Below are positions 1-11,140 of a DNA stretch of 64,000 nt, one piece after another. The notes beneath the pieces were generated by a model. The model had not been told where the DNA came from. It worked only from the letters and a program-made list of their open reading frames with translations, and searched no databases. The stretch spans positions 1,054,001-1,118,000 of the forward strand of contig JACGCM010000428.1 in assembly GCA_014058105.1 (NCBI GenBank), given 5' to 3'. This DNA is from Kingdonia uniflora (Eukaryota; Streptophyta; Magnoliopsida; Ranunculales; Circaeasteraceae). Within the stretch, counting starts at the first letter, position 1, and the number at the start of each line of letters is the position of its first letter. The position numbers were made by a program, and so were the translations under genes.

Positions 1-2157
1 CCTCTCCGTTACTTTAAATTGAAATTCTGGGATTCTTTGCTTCGACAACTCGTTTGAGAGGTTGTATAGTTTTTAGAGTTCCTTTACGTTAGATAACACG
101 CTAGGATAGTTACCAAATTAATTGCAATATTCCCGGCTTGAATTTTTGACCGGTACGGATTTCGTACACCTCCGTTTCTTTAAATCGTAATTCTACGAAG
201 CTTGGCTACCATTAACTCGTTTGAGAAGTTGGATCATTTTTAAGAGTTTCTTTCCTACAGAAAACTTGCTAGGATTTTTACCAAATGAATAACAATACTC
301 GCGGTTTGACTTTTTGACCGTTACGGATTTCGCACCTCTCCGTTGTTTTAGATCGCAATTCTGAGAAGCTTGGCTACCGCCAACTCGTTTGAGAGGTTGG
401 ATAATTTTAATGAGTTTCTTTTCAATCGACAACATGCTAGAATTGTTAGCAAATGAATTAAAAAAATTGTGGTTTAAATTTTTGACCGATACAGATTTCG
501 TACCTCTCCGTCGCTTTATATCGCAATTCTGAGTAGCTTGGCTACCACCAACTCGTTTGATAGGTTGGATCATTTTTATAAGTTCCTTTTTGACCGACAG
601 CCAGGTAGGATAGTTGCCAAATTTATCGCAATACTCTTGGTTTCAATTTTTGACCGGAAGGGATTTCGCACCTCTTCGTTGCTTTAGATCGTATTTTTGA
701 GAAGCTTGGCTACAGCCAACTCGTTTAAGAGGATAAATTATTTTTAATAGTTTCTTTCCAACCACCAACATGCTAGGATTGTTACCAAATGAATAGCAAT
801 AATTGCGGTTTAAATTTTTCACCGGTACGGCTTTTGCACTCCTCCGTTGTTTTATATTGTAATTATGAGATTCTTGGCTTCCGAGTACTCGTTTATGAGG
901 TTGTTTAATTTTTAAGAGTTCCTTTTCAGCCGACCACATGCTTGGATAGTTACCAAATTAATCGTAATAATTTTGGATTCAATTTTGGACCGATGCGGAT
1001 TTTACACCTCTCCGTTGCATTAAATTAAAATTTTAGGAAGCTCTGCTACCGTCAACTCATTTAAGAGATTGGATCATTTTTATGAGTATCTTTTGGACCA
1101 AAAAGATGCAAGGATTGTTACCAAATGAATAACATTACTCGCAATTTGAATTTTTGACCAAAACGGATTTCACACCTCTCCGTTGATTTATATCATAATT
1201 CTGAGAAGCTTGGCTACCGAGTACTCCTTTGAGATGTTAAGTTCTTTTTATACCAATAGCCCACTAAGATAGTTACCAAATTAATCACAATATTACGGTT
1301 TGAGTTTTTGCTGGTACGGATTTCGTACCTCTCCCTTGCTTTATATAAAAATTCAGAGATTCTTTGCTACTGAAAACTTGTTTGAGATGTTGTATAGTTT
1401 TTAAGTGGCAATAAACAAGGATAGTTATCAAATTTATCGCAATATTGATGGCTTGAATTTTTAACCGTAGCGGATTTTGCACCACTCCATTGCTTTAGAT
1501 CGTAATTTTAAAATTTTTGCTTCCGTCAACTCGTTTAAGTGGCTGGAACATTTTTATGAGTTTCTTTTCGACCGACAACATGCAAGGATTGTTATCAAAT
1601 TAATCACAATACTCCCGGCTTGAGTATTTGCTGGTATAGATTTAGTACCTCTCCGTTGCTTTAGATCAAAATTTTGAGATTCTATGCTATCGACAACTCG
1701 TTTGAGATGTTGTATAGTTTATCAGAGTTCCTTTTCGACTGATAACAAGATAAGATAGTTACCAAACTAATCGCAATACTCCCGACTTCAATTTTTTACC
1801 CTTACGGATTTCATACCTTTTCATTGCTTTAGATCATAATTCTGAGAAGCTTGGCTACCGTAAAATCGATTGAGAGGTTGGATCATCTTTAAGAGTTTCT
1901 TTTCAACCTCCAACATGCTAGAATTGTTGCCAAATTAATAATAATACTCGCGGTTTGAATTTTTGACCGTTACGGATTTCGCACCATTCCGTTGCTCTAT
2001 ATCCTAATTCTGAGAAGCTTGGCTACCGGCTACTCCTTTGAGAAGTTGTATAGTTTTTAAGAGGTTTTTTTTGTACTGACAACAAGCTAGGATTATTACC
2101 AAATTCATCTCAATTCTCCCGGTTTAAGTTTTTGATCGATACTGATTTCGCACTTCT
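1..2157 (+). repeat. HOR block 1, left-truncated, ~13 monomers
   Basis: The left-edge block holds about 13 monomers, mainly B and E1 types up to about 1180, then A and B types. The block is cut by the window edge. Two consecutive monomers (1180-1332 and 1333-1486) are only 153 and 154 bp, each short by about 14 bases in the AGAGTTCCTTTTCGACC region. Confidence 0.75.
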
Positions 2158-3330
2158 CCGTAGCTTTAGATTAAAATTCCAAGATTCTTGGCTACCGAGT
2201 ACTCGTTTGAGAGGTTGAATAGTTTTAAGGAGTTCCTTTTCTACCGACAACAAGTAAGGCTAGTTACCAAATTAATCTCAATACTTTCGGATTCAATTTT
2301 TGAGATGTACGAATTTCGCACCTCACCGTTGCTTTAGATCGTAATTCTAAGAAGCTTGGCTATAGTCAACTCGTTTAAAATATGGGATCATTTTTACGAG
2401 TTTTTTTTTCCAAGAATATGCTAAGATTGTTACCAAATGAATAACAATACTCGTGGTTTGAATTTTTGGCCGAAACGAATTTCACGCCTCTCCGTTGTTT
2501 TATCACGTAATTCTGAGAAGCTTGGTTGCCGAGTACTCTTTTGAGACGTTATGATCTTTTTCAGAGTTCCTTTTTTACCGATAACCCCCTTGGATAATTA
2601 CCAAATTAATCGTAATACTTTTGGTTTGCGCTTTTTCCAGAACAGATATCGCACCTCTCCGTTGCTTTAGATAAAAATTATGAGATTCTTTGATACCGAC
2701 AACATTTTTGAGACGTTGTATAGCTTTTAGGAGTTTTTTTTTCGACCGATAACAAAATAGGATAGTTAGCAAATTAATCACAATACTCCCGGTTTTAATT
2801 TTTGACCGGTACGGATTTCACCCCTCTCCGTTGCTTTTGATTATAATTCTGAGAAGCCTAGCTATTATCAACTCGTTTGAGAGGCTGGATCATTTTTAAG
2901 GGTTTCTTTCCATCCGCCAACATGATAGTATTGTTACCAAATGGATAATAATACTCGCGGTTTGAATATTTGAATAGAACGGATTTTGTACCTATCCGTT
3001 GCTTTAGATCGTAATTTTGAGAAGCTTTGCAACCGTCAACTCGTTTGAATGGTTTGATAATTTTTATGACTTTGTTTTCGACCAACAACATGCTAGGATT
3101 GTTACCAAATGAATAAAAAAAATTGCGGTTTGAATTTTTGACCGATACGGATTTTGCACCTCTCTATTACTTTATATCCTAATTATGAAAAGCTTGGCTA
3201 CCGACTACTCCTTTGAGAGGCTATGTAGTTATTCAGAGTTCCATTTCGACCAACAACTAGCTAGGATAGTTGCCAAATAAATTGTAATACTTTCGGTTTG
3301 ATTTTTTCCCAATACGGATTTTATTCCTCT

Positions 3331-3527
3331 CCGTTGCTTTAGATCAAAATTTTGAGATTCTTGGCTACCGGCAACTCTTTTGAGATTTGGTATCATTTTG
3401 AAGATATCCTTTTCGAGTGATAAGAAGTTTGGGTATTTACCTAATTAATTTCAATACTAAGATTGTTACCAAATGAATACAAATAATCACGGTTTAAATT
3501 TTTTACCGGTACGGATTTTACACCTCT
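3331..3527 (+). repeat. 197-bp interval, out-of-register junction
   Basis: An H monomer stops at TTAATTTCAATACT and continues as AAGATTGTTACCAAATGAAT. The GTTACC box is therefore repeated within about 35 bases and the phase gains 29 bases. The cassette resumes one monomer later at 3.62 kb. The joint shares only CT between the two parents. Confidence 0.72.
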
Positions 3528-5871
3528 CCATTGCTTTATATCGTAATTCTGAGAACCCTGGCTACCGACTATTCCTTTTAGAGGTTGCATAGATTTTAAA
3601 AGTTCCTTTCCGACTATCAACATGCTAGGATAGTTACCAAATTAATTGCAATGCTCCCTATTTCAATTTTTGACAGGTACAAATTTTACACCTCTCCGTT
3701 GCTTTAGATCGCAATTCCGAATAGCTTGGCTTCCGACAACTCGTTCGGGAGGTTGTGTGGTTTTTATGAGTTTCTATTTCACCGACAACAAGCTAGAATA
3801 CTTACCAACTAAATTGTAATAATCGCGAAATGAATTTTTAAACGGTATAGATTTCGCACATCTCTGTTTCCTTTGATTGTATTTCTGAGAAGCCTGGTTA
3901 CCGGCAACTCGTTAGGGAGGTTGGATCATTTTTAATAGTTTCTTTCCAAACACCAACATGCAAGGATTGTTACAGGATGAATAATAATATTCCCGGTTTG
4001 ACATTTGGACCGGTACGGATTTCGTACCTCTCTGTTGCTTTAGATCGTAATTCTGAGAAGCTTGCCTACCGCAAACTCGTTATAGAAGTTGGATAATTTT
4101 TAAGAGATTCTTTCCAACTTCCAACATGCTAGGATTGTTACCAAATTAGTAACGATACTCGCAGTTTGAATTTTTGACCGGTATGGATTTTGCACCTCTC
4201 TTTTGCTTTATATAATAATTCTGAGAAGCTTGGCTACCGACTACTCCTTTGAGAAGTTCTATAGTTTTTAAAAGTTCTTCTTTGACAAACAACATGCAAG
4301 GATAGTTTCCAAATTAATCACAATACTCCCGGTTTAAATTTGTAACCGATACATATTTCGTACCTCTCCGTTGCTTTAGATCGTAATTCTGAGATGCTTG
4401 GCAACCGTCAACTCGTTTGAGAGGTTATATTATTTTAAAGAGTTTCTTTTCAACCGCCAACATGCTAGGATTGTTACCAAATGAATAATAATACTCGCGG
4501 TTTGAATTTTGACCAGTACATATTTCGCACCTCTTTATTACTTAAGATCGTAATTCTGTGAAGCTTGGCCACCGAGTACTCCTTTGAGACATTATGTTCT
4601 TTCTCAAAGTACCTTTTTGACCATAAACCAGCTAAGATAGTTACAAAATTAATCAGAATACTCTAGGTATGAGTATTTTTTGGTACATATTTCGCACCTC
4701 TGCGTTGCTTTAGATCGAATTTCTGAGATCCTTTCCAACCGACAACTCGTTTGAGAGGTTGTATTGTTTTTAAGAGTTCCTTTTCGACCAACAAAAAGGT
4801 AGAATAGTTACCAAATTAATCACAATATTTCCAGCTTCAATTTTTGACCGATATATATTTTGCACCTCTCCGTTGGTATAGATCGAAATTCTGAGAAGCT
4901 TAGCAACCGCCAACTTGTTTGGGAGTTTGGATTATTTTAATGAGTTTCTTTTCAACCGACAACATGCTAGGATTGTTACCAAGAAAATAAAAAAAATTGC
5001 GGTTGAATTTTTAACCGATGCGGATTTTGTACCTCGCCGTTGCTTTAATTCATAATTCTGAGAAGCTTGGCTACAGACAACTCCATTAAGGGGCTACGTA
5101 TTTACTCTGAGTTCCATTTTGACTGACAACTAGCAAGGATAGTTACAAAAGTAATTGCCATACTCCCGGTTTGAATTTTTGCCTATACATATTTCGCACT
5201 TCTCCGTTGCTTAAATCGAAATTATAAGATTCTTGGCTACCGACAACTCGTTAGAGTGATTGTATAGTTTTTAAGAGTTCATTTTCGAGTGACAGTAAGC
5301 TAGGATAGTTACCAAATTAATTGCAATACTCCCAGTTTTAATTTTTGAAAGGTACAAATTTTGCACCTCTCCGCTGCTATATATCGTAATTCTGAGAAGT
5401 TTTGCTACCGTAAACTCGTTATGGAGGTTGGAACATTTTTATGAGAATCTTTTCGACCGACATCATGCTAGGATTGTTACCAAATTAATCATAAAACTCC
5501 CATTTTGATATTTTGTTGGTACAGATTACGTACCTCACCGTTGCTTCAGATAAAAATTATGAGAATCTTTGCTACTGACAACTCATTAGAGAGGTTGTAT
5601 AGTTTTAAAAAGTTCCTTTTTGACTCAACACAAGCTAAGATAGATATCAAATTAATCACAATACTCCTGGCTTTTATTTTAGACCAGTACAGATTTTACA
5701 CCTTTTTGTATCTTTGGGTCATAATTTTGAGAAGCTTGTCTGCCGTCAACTCGGTTGAGAGGTTGGATCAATTTTATGAGTTTCCTTTTGACCACCAACA
5801 TGCTAGGATTTTTTCCAAAAGAATAATAATACTCGGGTTTAACTTTTGACCGTTACAGATTTCGCACCACT

Positions 5872-6039
5872 CCGTTGCATTATATCGTAAATCTGAGAAG
5901 CTTGGCTACCGACTACTCCTTTTAGAGGTTGTATAGTTTTTAAGAGTTCCTTTACTAATGACAACAAGCCAGGATTGGAACCAAATTTATCACAATTTTC
6001 CCCGTTTGAGTTTTTGATCGGTACGGATTTCGCACCTCT
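5872..6039 (+). repeat. F1 monomer
   Basis: A 168-bp variant marked by TACTAATGACAACAAGCCAGG and AACCAAATTTATCACAATTTT. It directly precedes F2 in each HOR block where both are present (near 2100, 9990, 14410, 17240, 20210, 28570, 41780, 46980, 48980 and 56870). Confidence 0.72.
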
Positions 6040-6207
6040 CCGTTGCATTAGATTGAAATTTTGAGATTCTTGGCTACCGAGTACTCGTTTAAGAGGTTAT
6101 ATAGTTTTTAAGAGTTCCTTATCGACCGACAACATGTTAGGCTAGTTACCAAATTAATCTCGATACTTCCGGATTCAATTTTTGACATGTACAGATTTCA
6201 CACTTCA
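6040..6207 (+). repeat. F2 monomer, HOR anchor
   Basis: A 168-bp variant with GAGTACTCGTTTAAGAGG, TTATCGACCGACAACATG, TTAGGCTAGTTACC, AATCTCGATACTTCCGGATTC and TTTGACATGTAC. I used it to divide the array. Copies start near 2158, 6040, 10064, 14472, 17306, 20276, 28640, 41847, 47043, 49054, 53916 and 56937. Confidence 0.78.
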
Positions 6208-6878
6208 CCGTTGCTTTAAATCGCAACTCTAAAAAGCTTAGCTACCGTCAACTCGTTTGAAAGGTTGGATCATTTTTACAAGTGTTTTTTCTACCAAAAA
6301 TATGCTAGGATTGTTACAAAATGATTAACAATACTCGTGGCTTGAATTTTTGACCAAAACAAATTTTACACCTCTCCATTGCGTTATCTCATAATTTTGA
6401 GAAGCTTGGTTACCGAGTACACTTTTGAGACGTTATCTTCTTTTTCAGAGTTCCTTTTCGACCGAAAACCCACTAGGATAGTTACCTAATTAATCGTAAT
6501 ACTTTTAGCTTGAGTTTTTGCTAGTACAGATATCAGACCTCTCCGTTGCTTTAGATCAAAATTATGAGATTTTTTGCTTCCGACAACTTGCTTAAGAGGA
6601 TGTATAGTTTTTAAGATTCCTTTTCAATTGATAATAAGTTAGGATAGTTACCAAATTAATCGCAATACTACCGGTTTCAATTTTTGACCATTACAGATTT
6701 CGCACCACTCCGTTGCTTTAGATCGAAACTATGAGAAGCTTGGTGACCATCAAGTCTTTTAAGAGGTTGGTTCATTTTTAGGAGTTTTTTTTCCAACCGC
6801 CAACATGATCGGATTGTTACCTAATGAATAATAATACTCGCAGCTTTAATTTTTGGTAGGTACGGATTTCGCACCACT

Positions 6879-7046
6879 CCGTTGCTTTAGATCATAATTT
6901 TGAGAAACTTTGCAACCGTCAACTCGTTTGGAAGGTTGGAACATTTTTATGAGTTTCTTTTCGTCCGACAACATGCAAGGATTGTTACCAAATGAATAAA
7001 AGAAATTGCGGTTTAAATTTTTGACCGATACGGATTTTGTACCTCT
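6879..7046 (+). repeat. E1 monomer (A-tract variant)
   Basis: A 168-bp variant in which the dyad's second arm is replaced by an A-rich run before ATTGCGG: here GAATAAAAGAAATTGCGG, in other copies up to nine As in a row. It is followed by GACCGATACGG. It is first in the recurrent order E1-E2-H-D-C. Other copies lie near 3110, 11020, 15410, 18250, 20560, 22890, 29770, 32115, 35925, 42815, 47995, 51510, 60490 and 63105. Confidence 0.78.
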
Positions 7047-7213
7047 CCGTTGTTTTTTATCGCAATTCTGAGAAGCTTGGCTACCGACAACTCATTTGAG
7101 AGGCTATGTAGTTATTCAGAGTGCCATTTCGACCAACAACCAGCTAGGATAGTTACCAAATTATTCGCAATACCCCCAGTTTGATTTTTTGCCAGCACAG
7201 ATTTTGCACCTCT
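7047..7213 (+). repeat. E2 monomer
   Basis: A 167-bp variant that almost always follows E1. It is marked by GAGAGGCTATGTAGTTATTCAGAG, where other types have GGTTGGATC or GGTTGTATAG, and by CAACCAGCTAGGATAG. The usual ...GACTACTCCTTTGAGAGG of this type reads GACAACTCATTTGAGAGG here. Confidence 0.75.
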
Positions 7214-7380
7214 CCGTTACTTTAAATTGAAATTCTGAGATTCTTGGCTACCGACAACTCGTTTGGGAGATTGTATCATTTAGAAGGTAAAATTTTGAGT
7301 GACAACATTCAAGGATAGTTACCAAATTAATCACAATACTCCCAGTTTTAATTTTTGACCAGTACGAATTTCGTACCTCT
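7214..7380 (+). repeat. H monomer
   Basis: A 167-bp variant of type A, marked by TTGTATCATTT, then GAAG(A/G)TA and a TTTTGAGTGACAACA block in place of TTCGACCGACAACA. It sits third in the E1-E2-H-D-C cassette. In most other copies the middle block reads GAAGATATCC or GATGATATCC. Confidence 0.72.
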
Positions 7381-7548
7381 CCATTGCTTTAGATCAAAAT
7401 TTCGAATAGCTTGGCTTCCGACAACTCGTTCGGGTGGCTGTACTATTTTTAAGAGTTTCTATTTCACCGACAACAAGCTAGGATAGTTACCAACTAAATT
7501 GCAATAATCGCAATATGAATTTTAGAACGGTGTGGATTTCGCACCTCT
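7381..7548 (+). repeat. D monomer
   Basis: A 168-bp variant marked by GAATAGCTTGGCTTCCGAC, CTCGTTCGGG, TTTCTATTTCACCGAC and GTTACCAACTAAAT, then AATAATCGC. Many copies contain the palindrome ATCGCGAT; this one has ATCGCAAT. It is the most divergent common subtype and the best cassette marker. GTTACCAACTAAAT or a one-base variant occurs near 3802, 7485, 11509, 15903, 18752, 21048, 23388, 30261, 32605, 33278, 36421, 43308, 52009, 60942 and 63600. Confidence 0.78.
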
Positions 7549-7716
7549 CTATTTCTTTAGATCGTAATTCTGAGAAGCTTTGTTGCCGACAACTCGTTTA
7601 GGAGGTTGGATCATTTTTAATTTTTTCTTTCAAAATGCAAGCATGCATGGATTGTTACAGGATGAATAACAATATTTGCAGTTTGAATTCTTGACCGGTA
7701 TGGATTTCGCATCTCA
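7549..7716 (+). repeat. C monomer
   Basis: A 168-bp variant that follows D. It has TTTCTTTAGATC, a GACAACTCGTTTAGGAGG block (usually GGCAACTCGTTTGGGAGG) and GTTACAGGATGAATAACAAT in place of GTTACCAAATGAAT. The GGATGAAT variant also appears near 3970, 11676, 21214, 23560, 25738, 30432, 32778, 33446, 36590, 39439, 43472, 49497, 52182, 54359, 57366, 61108 and 63768. It therefore occurs both inside the cassette and on its own. Confidence 0.75.
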
Positions 7717-8399
7717 CTGTTGCTTTTGATCGTAATTCCGAAAAGCTTGGTTGCCGCAAGCTCGTTTGAGAGGTTAGATCATTTTTAAAAGTTTCTTTCC
7801 AACCACCAACATGCTAGGATTTTTTCCAAATGAATATAAATACTCGCGGTTTGAATTTTTGACCGGTATGAATTCTATACCTCTTTGTTGCTATATATCA
7901 TAATTTTAAGAAGCATAGCTACCTACTACTCCTTTGAGAAGTTGTATAGTTTTTTAAAGTTCCTTTTCGACTGACAACATGCTAGGATAGTTACCAAATT
8001 AATCACAATACTTCCGGTTTAAATTTTCAACCGGTACAGATTTTGCACCTCTCCGTTGCTTTAGTTCGAAATTCAGAGATTATTTGCTACCGACAACTCG
8101 TTTGGGAGGTTGTATAGTTTTTAAGAGTTCCTTTTCTACCGAAAATAAGGTAGGATAGTTACCAAATTAATCGCAATATTCCCGGCTTTAATTTTTGACC
8201 GATACGTATTTCGCACCTCTCCGTTGCTTTAGATCGTAACTCTGAGAAGCTTTGCTTCGTCAACTCGTTTGAGAGGTTAGATCATTTTTAAGAGTTTCTT
8301 TCTAGCCGCCAACATGCTAGGATTGTTACCAAATGAATTATATAAGTCGCAGTTTAAATTTTTGACCAGTACAGATTTTGTACCTCCCCGTTGCTTGAG

Positions 8400-11140
8400 A
8401 TCTCAATTCTGAGAATCTTAGCTACCGCCAACTCGTTTGATAGGTTGGATCATTTTAATGAGTTTCTTTTCAACCGACAACATAAGGGGATTGTTACCAA
8501 AAAAATATAAAAAATTGTGGTTTGAATTTTTGACCGATGCGGATTTTGTTCCTCGCCGTTGCTTTATATCGTAATTCTGAGAAGCTTGGCTGTTGACTAC
8601 TCCTTTGAGTGGCTATGTAATTACTCTGTGTTCCATTTTGACCGAAAACTAGCTAGGATAGTTTCAAAATTAATCGTAATACTCCCGGTTTAAATTTTTA
8701 CTTGTTCGGATTTCGCACCTCTCATTTGCTTTAGATCAAAATTATGAGTTTATTGGCTACCGACAACTCGTTAGGGAGGTTGAATAGTTTTTAAGAGTTC
8801 ATTTCCGAGTGACACTAAGCTAGGATAGTTACCAAATTAATTGCAATACTCCCGGTTTCAATTTTTGACAGGTACGAATTTTGCACCTCTCCCGTTGCTT
8901 TAGATCGTAATTCTGAGAAGTTTTGCTACCGTCAACTCGTTATAAAGGTTGGAACATTTTTATGAGTTTCTTTTTGACCGACAACATGCAAGGATTGTTA
9001 CCAAGTTAATCACAATACTCTCGGTTTGAGATATTGCTGGTTCAGATTTCGTACCTCACCGTTACTTTAGATCAAAATTCAAAGATTGTTTGCTATCGAT
9101 AATTCTTTTTAGAGGTTGAATAGTTTTAAAGAGTTTCTTTTTGACTAAACAAAAGCTAGGATAGTTACCAAATTAATCGTATTACTCCTGGTTTCAATTT
9201 TTGACCTGTACGGATTCAGACCTTTTCGTTGCTTTAGGTCGTAATTCTGAGAAGCTTGACTTCCGTCAACTTGATTGAGAAGTTGGATCATTTTTATCAG
9301 TTTCTTTTCAACCGCCAACATGCTAGGATTATTACCAAAAGAATAATAATACTCGCGGTTTAAATTTTTGACAGGTATGAATTTTGCTCCTCACCGTTGC
9401 TTTAGATCGCAATTCTGAAAAGTTTTGTTACCGTCAAATCGTTATAGAGGTTGGAACATTTTTATGAGTTTCTTTTTGACCGACAGCATGCTAGGATTGT
9501 TACCAAATTAATCACAATACTCCTAGTTTGAGATTTTGCTGGCATAGATTTCGTACATCTCCGTTGATTTATATCAAAATTCTGAGATTCCTTGATACTG
9601 ATAACTTGTCTGAGAGGTTGTATAGTTTTTAAGAGTTCCTTTTCAACTAAACACAAGCTAGGATTGTTACCAAATTAATCGCAATACTCCCGGTTTCAAT
9701 TTTTGATCAGTACGGATTTTACACCTTTTCGTTCCTTTAGGTCGTAATTCTGAGAAGCTTTGCTACCGTCAGCTCAATTGAGAGGTTTGATCATTTTTAT
9801 TAGTTTCTTTACAACCGCCAACATGCAATGATTGTTTCCAAATGAATAATAATACTCGTAGTTTAAATTTTGACCGTTACAGATTTCACACCACTCCGTT
9901 GCTTTATATCGTAATTCAGAGAAGCTTGGCTACCGACTACTCCTTTGCGAGGTTGTATAGTTTTAAGGAGTTCTTTCTCTAATGATAACAAGCTAAGATT
10001 GTAACCAAATTTATCACAATTTTCCCGGTTTGATTTTTTGACTGGCACAGATTTCGCACCTCTCCGTTGGTTTATATTGAAATTATGAAATTCTTGCCTA
10101 CCGGGTACTCGTTTGGGAGGTTATATAGTTTTTAAGAGTTCCTTATCAACCGACAATATGCTAGGCTAGTTGCCAAATTAATCTCAATACTTTCGGATTG
10201 AATTTTTTTCATGTACAAATTTTACACCTCACTGTTACTTTATATCACAATTCTAAGAAGCTTGGCTACTGTCTACTAGTTTGAAAGGTTGGATCATTTT
10301 TACGTGTTTTTTTTCGACCAAAAATATGCTAGGATTGTAACCAAATGAATAATAATACTCGTGGTTTAAATTTTTGACCGAAACAAATTTTACACCTCTG
10401 CGTTGCTTTATCTCCTAATTCTGAGAATCTTGGTTACCGAGTACACTTTATAGACGTTATATTCTTTTTCAGAGTTTCTTTTCGATCAAAAACTCGCTAG
10501 GATAATTACTAAATTAATCACAATACTTTAGTTTGTGTTTTTACCGGTAGAGATATAACACCTCTCCGTTACTTTAGATCAAAATTCTGAGATTCTATGC
10601 TACCGATAACTCGTTTGAGTGGATGTATAGTTTTAAAGAGTTCCTTTTCAACCGACAACAAGATAGGATGGTTACCAAATTAATCACATTACTCCCGGTT
10701 TCAATTTTTGATCGGTACAGATTTTGCACCTCTCCGTTGCTTTAGATTGTAATTCTAAGATGCCTTGCTACCATCAACTCGTTTCAGAGGTTGGATCATT
10801 TTTAAGAGTTTATTTCCAGCCGCCAACATGATAGGATTGTTACCAAATGAATAAATATACTCGCGGTTTGAATTTTTGGCCGGTACGGATTTTGCACCTC
10901 TCCGTTGCTTTAGATCGTAATTTTGAGAAGCTTTGCAAACGTCAACTCGTTTGAAAGTTTGGATCATTTTTATGTGTTTCTTTTTGTCCAACAACATGCT
11001 AGGATTCTTACCAAATGAATAAAAAAAATTGTGGTTTGAATTTTTGACCGATACGGATATCGTACCTCTCTATTGTTTTATATCATAATTCTGATAAGCT
11101 TGGCTACCACTACTCCTTTGGGAGGCTATGTAGTTATTCA
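8400..11140 (+). repeat. Block shared with 45.4-48.1 kb
   Basis: This stretch of about 16 monomers matches 45.4-48.14 kb in order and detail at an offset of about 36981 (for example TCGTTTCAGAGGTTGG at 10772 and 47753). It includes the three-monomer duplication, F1, F2, G and the GATAGG B monomer. Confidence 0.68.
8870..9860 (+). repeat. Three-monomer tandem duplication
   Basis: GTTATAAAGGTTGGAACATT at about 8940 is matched by GTTATAGAGGTTGGAACATT about 495 bases on. The following A-like monomer (GAGATATTGCTGG / GAGATTTTGCTGG) and the ...ATTGAGAGGTT(T)GATCATTTTTAT monomer are repeated in the same order. The same doubled structure is present at 45.84-46.83 kb. Confidence 0.72.

Larger units (their letters stand above)
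2158..6039 (+). repeat. HOR block 2, ~23 monomers
   Basis: F2-to-F2 interval of 3882 bp. It contains G near 2500, E1 near 3110, H near 3400, D near 3802, C near 3970, and ends in F1. The cassette is interrupted between H and D by an extra monomer and 29 bases (see the 197-bp interval at 3331). Monomer order otherwise follows the next block. Confidence 0.72.
6040..10063 (+). repeat. HOR block 3, 24 monomers (4.02 kb), least disturbed
   Basis: This F2-to-F2 interval of 4024 bp is 24 monomers of mean 167.7 bp. The order starts F2, x, G, A, B, E1, E2, H, D, C, followed by about a dozen A, B and E types, and ends in F1. It has an intact cassette and is the best reference for the HOR. A three-monomer local duplication lies at about 8870-9860. 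Confidence 0.78.

Noticed and set aside
193..573. Other 60-126 codon open frames on both strands, such as 193-573, 38297-38659 and 61066-61425
   Set aside because: All consist of satellite monomers. None has an independent start context, a recognisable domain or non-repetitive residues. Plus-strand cases (for example 5505-5849) are also monomer readings.
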